From the IMG/VR virus record IMGVR_UViG_3300017730_002734, positions 1-21,665 of that record: DNA of 21,665 bases; one strand, given 5' to 3'. The position numbers and the translations under genes were made by a program. The DNA comes from a virus. Position 1 is the first letter of the stretch. The number at the start of each line of letters is the position of its first letter. Positions 14,095 to 21,665 of the stretch are shown one piece after another. Below the pieces are notes generated by a model. The model had not been told where the DNA came from. It worked only from the letters and a program-made list of their open reading frames with translations, and searched no databases.

Positions 14095-14992
14095 TAGTTT
14101 ACTTAACGAGAAGTACAGACCAATAACATTAGATAATTATGTTGGCAATGATAAATTAAAAACATCAATTGCAAGACAACTAGAACAAAATGATATTCAA
14201 AACTATTTATTTTATGGTCCTGCTGGTACAGGTAAAACAACGTTAGCCAAATTAATAACTAAAAATCTAGACTGTGATTACATTTATATTAACGCTTCTG
14301 ACGAGCGTGGGATCGAAACTATTAGGGATAAAGTCTCTGGTTTCGCATCGGTTGCTTCATTTAAGCCCCTCAAGGTTGTTATCTTGGACGAGGCGGATTT
14401 TCTCACGATTCAAGCGCAAGCGTCACTCAGAAACATCATAGAAACATTTTCACGTACTACAAGATTCATTATGACTTGTAACTATATTGAACGTGTAATT
14501 GATCCTTTACAATCAAGGTGTCAAACAATTAAAGTATTACCTCCTACAAGGAAGGAGGTTGCAGTACATTTAGCTAGTATTTGTGATAAGGAAAGCATAA
14601 GTTATGAACCAACTGCCATTGGTAAAATTGTAAATAAGTTCTATCCGGACTTGAGGAAAATGCTTAACACTATCCAGACAAGTAATATTAAGAACAAACT
14701 AACATTGGATGATTCTTTACTTGTCAGTACTAGTTATTTGTCTGCTATTTTAGTTGAGTTAAAAAAAGATAAACCTAAATTTAACACTATTAGACAAATA
14801 ATCGCTGACTCAAATGTTGATGATTATGAAGAAGCATTTAGGTTTTTATATGATAATGCTGACGAATATCTTCCTGGTAAGTCAGGTACAGCGGCTTTTC
14901 TAATTAATGAGCATCAATACAAAGCTAATTTTAGAATTGATAAAGAGATAAATATAATGAGTTTAATTAATAATTTAATAAATAATAAGTAA
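14081..14992 (+). CDS. 44: Clamp loader ATPase subunit, gp44-like
   Basis: A 303-residue AAA+ ATPase close in size to T4 gp44 (319). Walker A is GPAGTGKTT at 46-54, Walker B is VVILDEAD at 99-106, sensor 1 is TCN at 132-134, and the arginine-finger motif SRC is at 145-147. EKYRPITLDNYVG at the N-terminus is typical of clamp loader subunits. Four copies act with one gp62 to open and load the clamp on DNA. The part from about 14290 to 14435, around Walker B, has an unusual density of G/C-ending codons. Its ATG lies within the end of the preceding ORF. The small gene at 14996 follows after three bases. Confidence 0.95.
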   Translation: MENTNSLLNEKYRPITLDNYVGNDKLKTSIARQLEQNDIQNYLFYGPAGTGKTTLAKLITKNLDCDYIYINASDERGIETIRDKVSGFASVASFKPLKVVILDEADFLTIQAQASLRNIIETFSRTTRFIMTCNYIERVIDPLQSRCQTIKVLPPTRKEVAVHLASICDKESISYEPTAIGKIVNKFYPDLRKMLNTIQTSNIKNKLTLDDSLLVSTSYLSAILVELKKDKPKFNTIRQIIADSNVDDYEEAFRFLYDNADEYLPGKSGTAAFLINEHQYKANFRIDKEINIMSLINNLINNK

Positions 14993-14995
14993 AAA

Positions 14996-15235
14996 ATGGA
15001 AGCACCAAAACAACCAAACATTGATTTGAAATCAACTGAAGGGATGAAGAATTCTGAAGGTGGAAGTATCTTTAAATCAGGAGTTATTTTAAGAAAAATT
15101 TCTAAATTCGTAGCAGGAACAGACAACGATGCAATTATGCCTATTCCTATTTTCTATGATCCAACAACTAATAAAATATTAGGTGAAGGGTTACCACTAG
15201 AATTAAGAGATGAACTTAAAGATGAAATAGTATAA
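14996..15235 (+). CDS. Unknown 79-residue protein between clamp loader genes
   Basis: A small protein that is polar and probably disordered at its N-terminus (APKQPNIDLKSTEGMKNSEGGS). It then has a short strand-rich centre (GVILRKISKFVAG) and a motif MPIPIFYDPTTNKILGEGLPLELRDEL. It starts three bases after gene 44, and its TAA overlaps the ATG of the gp62-like gene. The compact position inside the clamp loader operon suggests a replication-linked role, but no family is recognised. Confidence 0.65.
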   Translation: MEAPKQPNIDLKSTEGMKNSEGGSIFKSGVILRKISKFVAGTDNDAIMPIPIFYDPTTNKILGEGLPLELRDELKDEIV

Positions 15236-15648
15236 TGAAAAATGTATTTGATTGGCTTAAACAAATTAATTCAATCAAATCTGAACCAGACTCCTTTTCT
15301 GATAAAGATTGGGATGTCTGGAACAGCTATATGGTTCATAGGTTTTTATCTATGAATCCTGACTATTTAGAATTAGTAAATGAGGCACAAAAAATAATGC
15401 CTCAGAATAAGAAAGAAATATATTCAATTTATAGAGAATATATTCCCAAAAATAATAAATGGAACAAGTATGTTAAATCATCGGTTAAAAAATCAAACCC
15501 TGAATTACTTGAACATTTAAGTCGTTATTGGGAATGTTCTAAAAATGAAGTAAAAGAATATATGACTCTGTTGGATACCAAACAAATCCGTCGTATATTG
15601 GAGACATTAGGATTTGAAAAAAAAGAAATAACTAAATTAATAAAATGA
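15235..15648 (+). CDS. 62: Clamp loader small subunit, gp62-like
   Basis: A 137-residue, mostly helical protein. FDWLKQINS at the start and WNSYMVHRFLSMNPDYLELVNEAQKI resemble the gp62-like subunits of marine T4-type phages, and the C-terminal part is helical and basic. gp62 is a single non-ATPase subunit that joins the gp44 tetramer. It is shorter than T4 gp62 (187), as expected for these divergent phages. Position one small gene after gene 44 supports the call. The stop overlaps the next gene by four bases. CGTATATT at 15592-15599 lies inside it, 53 nt before that gene. Confidence 0.76.
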   Translation: MKNVFDWLKQINSIKSEPDSFSDKDWDVWNSYMVHRFLSMNPDYLELVNEAQKIMPQNKKEIYSIYREYIPKNNKWNKYVKSSVKKSNPELLEHLSRYWECSKNEVKEYMTLLDTKQIRRILETLGFEKKEITKLIK

Positions 15649-15869
15649 GCAAATTAGTAGAAATGTTACGTACGTCTGCAGAAGCAGATAAAGCCAAAGC
15701 ACTTTTGTCACTTGAACTATTAGGTGATAAAGCAGCTGGTATTGGAGACCATTCAACTGAAGACTTTTATAAGAATGCTGAAGAAGCACTTGTTAAATTA
15801 GTCGACGCAGATGATAGACTAGAAGCCTTAGATAAGTATTATAATTCTAAGGGACTTCTACATGGGTGA
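15645..15869 (+). CDS. Unknown small helical protein
   Basis: A 74-residue protein, rich in Ala, Leu, Asp and Glu, predicted to be nearly all helical (MLRTSAEADKAKALLSLELLG, then NAEEALVKLVDADDRLEALDKYY). The start overlaps the gp62-like stop and the end overlaps the next gene by eight bases. The family is not recognised. Similar short helical proteins often occur in phage replication operons, but no function can be assigned. Confidence 0.6.
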   Translation: MSKLVEMLRTSAEADKAKALLSLELLGDKAAGIGDHSTEDFYKNAEEALVKLVDADDRLEALDKYYNSKGLLHG

Positions 15870-16371
15870 TTCAGTTAAAAAATACATGGAGACTTTAGAA
15901 GAAAGAATCAACAGCGGAGGCCATTTTGCTGCTAATGCTGTTCAACAATCAAAAGCTATGAGCGATAGAGAAATTATGAATTCAAAATACGGAAAAAATA
16001 AAAAAATAAAAGGATTTATTGAAGATGAAATAAATCAAACAATTACTATTTTTGAAGAAGAATATCCTGAATTATCTAAAGAATTTAAACAAATTCAAGA
16101 AGAAATGTATGAAATGTTTGCTCGCAAACATATGGATTATGGTTTAAATAATATAGCATTAGGTGGAGATATCCTTAATAATAAAGAGGATAAAACATTT
16201 TCACTTACTGGATTATGTATTAGACTTACAGATAAAATTTCACGTCTTAAAAACCTATTAATTAATGGTAGATCATTTGTTAAAGGTGAAGGTATGGAAG
16301 ACACATTTATTGACATTGCCAATTATGGAATAATCGGTCTTTTAGTAGGTCGCGATAAATGGAAAAAATAG
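15862..16371 (+). CDS. DUF1599 / Nmad1-like protein (nucleotide modification associated)
   Basis: A 169-residue protein. An N-terminal charged region is followed by a helical domain with EEMYEMFARKHMDYGLNNIALGG near 95-110 and FSLTGLCIRLTDKISRLKNLLI near 120-140. DTFIDIANYGIIGLLV comes near the end. The K-DYG, R-DK-sR and D-aNY-ii-L pattern fits the DUF1599 (Nmad1) family as I remember it, which is helical and was linked to modified nucleotides by gene context. In this window it supports the idea of base modification, but the biochemical role is not established. It overlaps the previous gene, and the nuclease gene starts two bases after its stop. Confidence 0.68.
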   Translation: MGDSVKKYMETLEERINSGGHFAANAVQQSKAMSDREIMNSKYGKNKKIKGFIEDEINQTITIFEEEYPELSKEFKQIQEEMYEMFARKHMDYGLNNIALGGDILNNKEDKTFSLTGLCIRLTDKISRLKNLLINGRSFVKGEGMEDTFIDIANYGIIGLLVGRDKWKK

Positions 16372-16372
16372 T

Positions 16373-17347
16373 TTGGCTAAAAAGGTTCCGCATATTGTAA
16401 GGGAGATTAGAAATAATCCTCCATCACCAATTAACTTCGCATTTCAGAAGAATATATCTTATTCTCAAATGTCGATCTTTAGGGGATGTCCTCATAGATG
16501 GAAATTACAATATAAAGATAAGATTAAAAAGTTTACTTCATCAATTCACACTGTATTTGGAACAGCAATACATGAATCAATGCAATATTATCTAGATTAT
16601 GCTTATGATAAATCATTTGCAGCAGCAGATAGAGACATTGATATTACTGAGGATTTTAGAGGTAGATTTATAAGCGAATACCAAGCACAATATAAAAAGA
16701 ATAATGACTCCCACTTTTCAGAAGCAACTGAAATGAGGGAGTTTTTTGAAGATGGGATTGCCATAATAGAATGGTTTAAGAAAAAACGTGCTAGATATTT
16801 CAGTAAAAAAGGAACATATTTAGTTGGTTGTGAATTACCAATTATAGTTGCGCCAAATAAAATGTATAATAACGTATTATACATGGGGTATTTAGATGTT
16901 GTCACATACAATGAAAACACAGAAACATTTAAAATAATCGATATTAAAACCAGTACTAAAGGTTGGAACGATTACGCTAAAAAAGATGAAGACAAACAGT
17001 ATCAATTATTATTATATAAACAATTTTTTTCTGAACAGTATGGAATACCTTTAGATAAAATTGATATTGAATTCTTTATATTAAAAAGAAAAGTATTAGA
17101 TATGGATGACGAAAATATTATGTCACCCTATCAAGCTTATAGAGTACAACAATTCACTCCTCCTAGTGGAAAAATTAAATTAGGTAGGGCAAAAAAGGCA
17201 GTAAATGATTTTGTAAATGAATGTTTTAACTCTAATGGTGATATTAAGGAAAAAATTTATCCTAAAACACCATCAAAATGGACTTGTAATTTCTGTCCAT
17301 TTAAAGAAGAACAAGAATTATGTGGAGCAGGTCTAGACTTTGCGTAA
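16373..17347 (+). CDS. Cas4/RecB-type PD-(D/E)XK nuclease with probable Fe-S cluster
   Basis: A 324-residue nuclease. The typical opening SYSQMSIFRGCPHRW (residues 29-43) holds C39, and FGTAIHESM carries the motif His (H67). D175 in GYLDVV and the DIK of IIDIKTS (D190, K192) form the PD-(D/E)XK site. QxxxY-like QYQLLLY follows at 209-215. C39 with C305, C308 and C317 gives the four-cysteine pattern of Cas4/AddB Fe-S nucleases. Likely an exonuclease in recombination or host DNA degradation. The start is a TTG at 16373, needed to place the conserved N-terminus inside the protein; no upstream ATG is available. No cas1 or CRISPR lies nearby, so it is probably a phage exonuclease and not a CRISPR protein. 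Confidence 0.85.
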   Translation: MAKKVPHIVREIRNNPPSPINFAFQKNISYSQMSIFRGCPHRWKLQYKDKIKKFTSSIHTVFGTAIHESMQYYLDYAYDKSFAAADRDIDITEDFRGRFISEYQAQYKKNNDSHFSEATEMREFFEDGIAIIEWFKKKRARYFSKKGTYLVGCELPIIVAPNKMYNNVLYMGYLDVVTYNENTETFKIIDIKTSTKGWNDYAKKDEDKQYQLLLYKQFFSEQYGIPLDKIDIEFFILKRKVLDMDDENIMSPYQAYRVQQFTPPSGKIKLGRAKKAVNDFVNECFNSNGDIKEKIYPKTPSKWTCNFCPFKEEQELCGAGLDFA

Positions 17348-17361
17348 TTTGAGGAATATTC

Positions 17362-17371
17362 ATATATGTAT
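17362..17371 (+). promoter_or_regulatory. Candidate phage promoter element, ATATATGTA class
   Basis: ATATATGTA followed by TAGACAAATATAAC lies in the 56 nt gap, 42 nt before the ATG at 17404. The element before hsp20 is followed by a similar TAACAAAATAACACG, so similarity extends beyond the core. Confidence 0.35.
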
Positions 17372-17403
17372 AGACAAATATAACGTTATTAAAAATAAAA
17401 ATT

Positions 17404-17592
17404 ATGGCACAAAAAGCAAAAATGACACTAACCAGTGTTAAAGTACAAAGTGATCTGTTTAACGATTTTAAAGTAGAATGTGTGAGGCGAAAATTCTCGT
17501 TCCAAAAACTTGCAGACCGTAGCTTGTTTTTGTATCTTACAGATGAAGATTTTAGAAAACAAATTACTAATCAAACAAATATTGAACTCTAA
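17404..17592 (+). CDS. Ribbon-helix-helix-like small protein
   Basis: A 62-residue protein with one predicted beta strand (SVKVQ near 11-15) followed by two helices (SDLFNDFKVECVRRK and SFQKLADRSLFLYLTD), the order found in Arc/MetJ ribbon-helix-helix DNA-binding proteins. Such proteins dimerise and insert the strand into the major groove. It stands alone after a candidate promoter and before a glycosyltransferase gene, which fits a small regulator. Length and pattern are suggestive only. Confidence 0.55.
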   Translation: MAQKAKMTLTSVKVQSDLFNDFKVECVRRKFSFQKLADRSLFLYLTDEDFRKQITNQTNIEL

Positions 17593-17605
17593 AAATAGAT
17601 AACAA

Positions 17606-19057
17606 ATGAATAAAAGTTTTAAACACCTTCCTCCTGATAAGAGGAAAAAAATCGTTTTAGTATGTGATGACATTAGAGTACACTCTGGTGTTGCAACAGT
17701 TGCAAAAGAAATAGTATCACATACCTGTCACCATTTTAACTGGGTAAATATAGGTGGAGCTATTAACCATCCAGATAAAGGTAAGGTATTAGATTTAGGA
17801 CAAGCAACAGGAAAGGAAATTGGGATTGATGATGCTCAAGTTAAAATATACTGTGTAAATGGTTATGGTAAAGAAGATGAAATTAGACAGGTTTTAGAAA
17901 TTGAAAAACCAGATGCCCTATTGTTATTTACAGACCCAAGATATTTTACTCACATTTTTAATTCTGAAGATGATATTAGAAAAAAATGTCCTATAGCTTA
18001 TATTAATATTTGGGATGACTATCCAGCACCAAGATATAATCAAGCATATTACGAATCATGTGATTTATTAATGGGTATTTCAAAACAAACTAAAAATATT
18101 AATGAGCTAGTATTAGCTGATTGTGATAATAGTAAAAGGGTGTTTAAATATGTACCTCATGGTTTAAATCACAATCATTATTTCCCTATTACTAAAGATC
18201 ATGATGACTATAAGGATATGAAAATCTTTAGAAATTCTGTTTTTAAAGGTGATGATGTTGATTATACATTATTCTTTAATTCAAGAAATATTAGACGTAA
18301 ACAAATTCCAGATACAATGTTAGCGTTTAGACATTTTTTAGATCAATTACCAAAAGAAAAAGCGGATAAATGTAGAATGATACTACACACAGAAGTAGTA
18401 ACAGATCATGGTACTGATTTAGAAGCAGTAAGAGAATATCTATTTGATGAAAAATATCCTAAAGCATGTATATTTTCAATTAATAAGTTAGATAGAAAAC
18501 ATTTAAATTACTTGTATAATATAGCAGATGCTCAAGTATTATTAACATCAAATGAAGGTTGGGGATTAACCCTTACAGAAGCTATGTTAGCGGGTACACC
18601 AATTATAGCTAATGTAACAGGTGGAATGCAAGATCAAATGAGATTTGTTGATGATAAAGGTAAATGGTTTGATCCATCACCTGAAGTACCATCCAACCAC
18701 AGAGGCACATATAAAGAACATGGTGAATGGGCATTTCCAGTTTACCCAACAAGTAGATCAATTCAAGGTTCACCTCCAACACCATACATTTTTGATGATA
18801 GATGTAAGTGGGAAGATGCAGCTGAAAGATATATGGAAGTATATAATTTAAGTAAAGAAGAACGTAAAGCTAAAGGATTAAAAGGTAGAGAATGGGCTAT
18901 AAGTGATGAAGCTGGATTTACAGCTGAAAGACAAGCCGAAAGGGTATTAGAAGCTTTTACTGAACTATTTAAAGTTTGGGAACCAAGAGAAGAATACGAA
19001 ATTGTAAATGCAATTGAGTACAAAGGTAAAGTGTTAAATCATAAAATTATTTATTAA
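17606..19057 (+). CDS. Glycosyltransferase, GT4-like (GT-B fold)
   Basis: A 483-residue glycosyltransferase. IVLVCDDIRVHSGVATVAKEIV near the N-terminus carries the GT-B acceptor-side glycine loop. The C-terminal nucleotide-sugar domain contains LNYLYNIADAQVLLTSNEGWGLTLTEAMLAGTPIIA, the EGxGxxxxE pattern of family GT4. GT4 enzymes usually retain the anomeric configuration and use UDP- or GDP-sugars. Acceptor unknown: surface glycan, phage virion proteins or modified DNA are all possible. The 3' end overlaps the next glycosyltransferase start by one base. T4 glucosylates its DNA, but those enzymes differ from GT4. Confidence 0.88.
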   Translation: MNKSFKHLPPDKRKKIVLVCDDIRVHSGVATVAKEIVSHTCHHFNWVNIGGAINHPDKGKVLDLGQATGKEIGIDDAQVKIYCVNGYGKEDEIRQVLEIEKPDALLLFTDPRYFTHIFNSEDDIRKKCPIAYINIWDDYPAPRYNQAYYESCDLLMGISKQTKNINELVLADCDNSKRVFKYVPHGLNHNHYFPITKDHDDYKDMKIFRNSVFKGDDVDYTLFFNSRNIRRKQIPDTMLAFRHFLDQLPKEKADKCRMILHTEVVTDHGTDLEAVREYLFDEKYPKACIFSINKLDRKHLNYLYNIADAQVLLTSNEGWGLTLTEAMLAGTPIIANVTGGMQDQMRFVDDKGKWFDPSPEVPSNHRGTYKEHGEWAFPVYPTSRSIQGSPPTPYIFDDRCKWEDAAERYMEVYNLSKEERKAKGLKGREWAISDEAGFTAERQAERVLEAFTELFKVWEPREEYEIVNAIEYKGKVLNHKIIY

Positions 19058-20352
19058 TGAAAAAACCAAGTTTTTATATAAGTTGCCCATTTGACACATA
19101 CAGTGGTTATGGGGCTAGAGCAAGAGATATTGTCAAGTCAATTATCGATTTAGATAAATATGATGTTAAATTATTAAGTCAAAGATGGGGTAATACACCA
19201 TTTGGCTTTACTACAGATCATAAAGAATGGGAATATCTAAATGAACTTAGAGTGCAAGGTGTAGCTCAAGGACAAAAACCAGATATTTGGATGCAGATTA
19301 CTATTCCAAGTGAATTCCAACCAGTAGGAAAATATAATATTGGATGTACAGCTGGAATTGAAAGTACAGGTTGTGATCATACCTGGATTGAAGGTTTAAA
19401 CCGAATGGATATGAATTTCGTTTCATCAAAACACAGTAAAAAAGTATTTACTGAAGTTGGATTTGAACAAAGAGACCAACAAGGTAGAACTACAGGTCAT
19501 GTTTTAAAATTAACTAAACCAATTGAAGTAGTATTTGAAGGGTATAATGAAGATGTTTATAAGTATTTACCTAAAGTTGACTTTGATTTAAGCGCTATTA
19601 AAGAATCGTTTTGTTATCTATTTGTAGGACATTGGATGCAAGGTGATATGGGTCATGATAGAAAAAATGTAGGATTAATGATTGATTATTTCTTCCAAAC
19701 ATTTAAAAATAAAAAATCAAGACCAGCTTTAATATTAAAAGCATCTACTGGTAGAAATAGTTATATGAGTAGAGAAGCTATACTTAATAAAATATCTAAG
19801 ATTAAAAGACAATATGTAAATGATGATTTACCTAATGTTTATGTATTAAATGGTGGTCTTACTGATCAACAAATGAATGAGTTATATAATCACCCTAAAG
19901 TAAAAGCTATGGTTAGTTTTACTAAAGGTGAAGGATTTGGACGACCATTACAAGAATTTTGTTTATCAAAGAAACCACTAATAGTATCAGGATGGTCTGG
20001 TCATATGGATTTTGTTGAACCTGGATTAGCAATTGTATTAGGAGGTCAATTAGAAAAAGTACATGCCTCAGCCGCAAACCAATGGTTGAAAAAAGAATAT
20101 GATTGGTTCCAAGTTAATCCTAAACAAGCTAAAGATGCATTAAAAAATGTATTTACTAACTATAAAAAATATGTTGGACCAGCTAAACAACAAGGACATT
20201 ATATTAAAACAGAATTTAGTTTTACTAAAATGAAAGAATTAGTTGATAAGCTATTAGAAGATAACTTACCTGAATTTGCTAATGAATTAAAATTAAATTT
20301 ACCTAGTATGGATACTCCATCACTAACAACTCCAACATTAAATAAAGTATAA
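19057..20352 (+). CDS. Glycosyltransferase, GT-B fold (GT4-like)
   Basis: A 431-residue second glycosyltransferase. SCPFDTYSGYGARARDIV is the N-terminal glycine-rich loop, and DIWMQITIPSEF plus NIGCTAGIEST follow. The C-terminal domain has FVGHW near residue 189, MVSFTKGEGFGRPLQEFCLSKKPLIVSGWSGHMDFV with the EGFGRPLQE pattern, and a charged tail rich in Ser/Thr/Pro (SMDTPSLTTPTL). It overlaps its neighbours by single bases (taATGa type junctions). It is probably part of the same pathway as the gene at 17606. Substrate cannot be told from sequence. Confidence 0.82.
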   Translation: MKKPSFYISCPFDTYSGYGARARDIVKSIIDLDKYDVKLLSQRWGNTPFGFTTDHKEWEYLNELRVQGVAQGQKPDIWMQITIPSEFQPVGKYNIGCTAGIESTGCDHTWIEGLNRMDMNFVSSKHSKKVFTEVGFEQRDQQGRTTGHVLKLTKPIEVVFEGYNEDVYKYLPKVDFDLSAIKESFCYLFVGHWMQGDMGHDRKNVGLMIDYFFQTFKNKKSRPALILKASTGRNSYMSREAILNKISKIKRQYVNDDLPNVYVLNGGLTDQQMNELYNHPKVKAMVSFTKGEGFGRPLQEFCLSKKPLIVSGWSGHMDFVEPGLAIVLGGQLEKVHASAANQWLKKEYDWFQVNPKQAKDALKNVFTNYKKYVGPAKQQGHYIKTEFSFTKMKELVDKLLEDNLPEFANELKLNLPSMDTPSLTTPTLNKV

Positions 20353-20810
20353 TGAAAGAACAATTTGATGAAATAATTGATTGTCCCAAATCAGGAGGTG
20401 ATTTATGTTATAGAATCGAAGTAACACCTGAAATTACTAATTATTATAGTATATCTTGTGGTTTTTGGTCTAATAGTTTAATGACACCTGATCAGCAGTT
20501 TTATAAAGAACAATGGGCTGTATTGCCTGAAATTTATAAAGACTTAGCTTGGACAGATACTAAAACAGGACTTACATGGCTACCAAACACAGTTAATGTA
20601 CCAGAATTAGGTATGGTTTATGCTGATGGTAAATCACATGAAGATGGAGATTGGGCTTGGGCAGCAGTTAAAGCAGTAAAATTAGATGAACCAATTGTAA
20701 ATAAAGATGGTTCAAAAACAGAGTATAAACCAGATATGTCTTCATTAAAGCATTTTAAAGAACGTGACTACATGGATGCCTTATCGTATATTGGAGCATT
20801 ACCAGAATAA
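20352..20810 (+). CDS. Unknown 152-residue protein in the glycosyltransferase cluster
   Basis: A soluble protein rich in Trp and Tyr, with VTPEITNYYSISCGFWSNSLMTP near the start and WAVLPEIYKDLAWTDTKTGLTWLP in the middle. DGDWAWAAVKAV follows, and the end is acidic. The pattern looks like a compact phage protein with conserved aromatic segments, but I cannot name a family. It starts at the TAA/ATG junction with the preceding gene. CGTATATT at 20785-20792 sits inside its 3' end, 27 nt before the next ATG. Confidence 0.65.
   Translation: MKEQFDEIIDCPKSGGDLCYRIEVTPEITNYYSISCGFWSNSLMTPDQQFYKEQWAVLPEIYKDLAWTDTKTGLTWLPNTVNVPELGMVYADGKSHEDGDWAWAAVKAVKLDEPIVNKDGSKTEYKPDMSSLKHFKERDYMDALSYIGALPE
20783..20792 (+). 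promoter_or_regulatory. Candidate promoter element inside a coding region, CGTATATT class
   Basis: ATCGTATATT lies 27 nt before the ATG at 20812, at a distance similar to the intergenic copies at 1746 and 11426. It could start an internal transcript of the last genes, or be chance, because it is also coding. Confidence 0.25.
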
Positions 20811-20811
20811 T

Positions 20812-21435
20812 ATGAAAATAAGTTATGCAATAACAGTTTGTAATGAGATAGATGAGATAACTCGTTTATTAAATTTTCTTATAAAAGCAAAACGTAAAGA
20901 AGACGAAGTAGTTGTTTTATTTGATAAAAAAAATGGTACTGATGAAGTATGGGCTCGTATTTCTGAATTAAAAGGGGATCCATGTTGTACCTATCATTCT
21001 AAAGTATTTAAACACCATTTTGCTGATTGGAAAAACCAATTAACAGAATTATGTACTGGGGATTATATTTTCCAAATAGATGCTGATGAATTACCAAATG
21101 ATTTATTAATAGAACATCTACCAAATATAATCAATAGCAATCCAGAAAATGAAGTGTTTCTAGTACCTAGAGTAAATACTGTATCTGGATTAACTCAAGA
21201 ACATATTAATAAATGGAGGTGGAATGTAGATGAAGAAGATAGAGTTAATTGGCCTGATTATCAATGGCGTATTTGGAAAAATAAACCTGAAATTAAATGG
21301 AAAAATAAAGTACATGAAGTATTAACTGGTCATAAAACATATGCTTTACTACCAGCTATGCCTGAACTTGCTTTATATCATCCAAAAACAATTAAACGAC
21401 AAGAAAAACAAAACAGCTATTACGATACTTTATGA
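20812..21435 (+). CDS. Glycosyltransferase family 2-like (GT-A fold)
   Basis: A 207-residue GT-A enzyme. ISYAITVCNEIDEITRLLNFL at the start is the nucleotide-binding strand and helix of GT2 proteins. VVVLFDKKNG follows, and YIFQIDADELP holds the DxD-type metal motif near residues 104-107. WPDYQWRIWKNKPEIKWKNKVHEVL is a conserved acceptor-side segment. It is short for GT2 (often 250 or more), as many phage forms are. The frame stays open upstream to 20764, but the ATG at 20812 after AATA is the better start and gives the normal N-terminus. The stop overlaps the next gene by four bases. Confidence 0.82.
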   Translation: MKISYAITVCNEIDEITRLLNFLIKAKRKEDEVVVLFDKKNGTDEVWARISELKGDPCCTYHSKVFKHHFADWKNQLTELCTGDYIFQIDADELPNDLLIEHLPNIINSNPENEVFLVPRVNTVSGLTQEHINKWRWNVDEEDRVNWPDYQWRIWKNKPEIKWKNKVHEVLTGHKTYALLPAMPELALYHPKTIKRQEKQNSYYDTL

Positions 21436-21665
21436 GAATAATTTATAGAATATCAGATGCAGGTTATAGTAAAGTAAAACCTGATTATATTAATAATGAA
21501 AATTGTTTAGCAAATGCAGTTAAAGTATTTGATGATTGTGAATGGTCTATTATAGCAGATAATGTTTCTAAGGAAACTAGTGATATGATTGAAAAATATA
21601 AATCTAAAGATCATATTTTATATGTTAATAAAGGTAATGGTGCTGCTACATTTAATATTGCTTTA
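21432..21665 (+). CDS. Partial gene at the window end, possibly glycan-related
   Basis: The first 78 codons of a gene that runs off the window. It begins MRIIYRISDAGYSKVKPDYINNENCLAN, then WSIIADNVSKETSDMI, and reaches YVNKGNGAATF. The layout (short beta strand, a helix, then an ADN segment and an asparagine/glycine-rich turn) recalls GT-A glycosyltransferases of the same cluster. No DxD motif is yet visible. The ATG overlaps the previous TGA. The family is uncertain because most of the protein lies outside. Confidence 0.55.
   Translation, partial: MRIIYRISDAGYSKVKPDYINNENCLANAVKVFDDCEWSIIADNVSKETSDMIEKYKSKDHILYVNKGNGAATFNIAL

Noticed and set aside
16373-17347. Cas4 protein of a CRISPR system
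   Set aside because: No cas1, cas2 or repeat array is present. RecB-like Fe-S nucleases are common in phages.
18645-18851. Small plus-strand frame inside the first glycosyltransferase
   Set aside because: It is an out-of-frame shadow within the conserved C-terminal domain.

Overview
The window is about 21.7 kb of AT-rich DNA with every recognisable gene on the plus strand. Genes are packed with 1-10 nt gaps or 1-20 nt overlaps. The replication genes (family B DNA polymerase, gp45-like clamp, gp44/gp62-like clamp loader) identify it as part of a T4-like (myovirus-type) phage genome. Starts are mostly preceded by A/T-rich sequence rather than a clear Shine-Dalgarno. This fits a low-GC host that relies little on Shine-Dalgarno pairing, such as marine Bacteroidetes, but a SAR11-like host cannot be excluded. 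The host assignment is inference.

Layout. Positions 1-1727 hold a partial gene, a small membrane protein, QueC, a small basic ORF, two tRNAs (Ala-TGC, Gln-TTG) and another small membrane protein. Positions 1778-5453 form a nucleotide module: thioredoxin, QueD, QueE, FolE, a Gpt-like phosphoribosyltransferase, a MazG-like pyrophosphohydrolase and two small ORFs. Positions 5443-8708 encode a family B DNA polymerase split into two proteins, with two unrelated genes between them (one resembling DUF6165). Positions 8733-10852 hold a radical SAM/SPASM protein, the sliding clamp and two small proteins. Positions 10964-13769 are a chaperone block: Hsp20, an unknown gene, GroES and GroEL. Positions 13813-17592 hold the clamp loader subunits, small unknowns, a DUF1599/Nmad1-like protein, a Cas4/RecB-type nuclease and a ribbon-helix-helix-like protein. 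From 17606 to the end there are glycosyltransferases and one unknown gene.

How it fits together. FolE, QueD, QueE and QueC form the complete route from GTP to a 7-deazaguanine base. A purine phosphoribosyltransferase of xanthine-guanine type and a MazG-like enzyme follow directly, and the DNA polymerase comes next. This arrangement suggests, but does not prove, that a modified guanine is made at the free-base level, converted to a nucleotide, and used in phage DNA while canonical dGTP may be depleted. QueC, QueD and QueE each depart from the textbook metal-site pattern. QueC has lost all four cysteines of its zinc site, so its product may not be preQ0. The other notable points are the split polymerase and a full set of phage chaperonins lying between clamp and clamp loader genes.

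No homing endonuclease, intein, transposase, integrase or CRISPR array was recognised. No stretch longer than about 115 nt lacks a gene or RNA.
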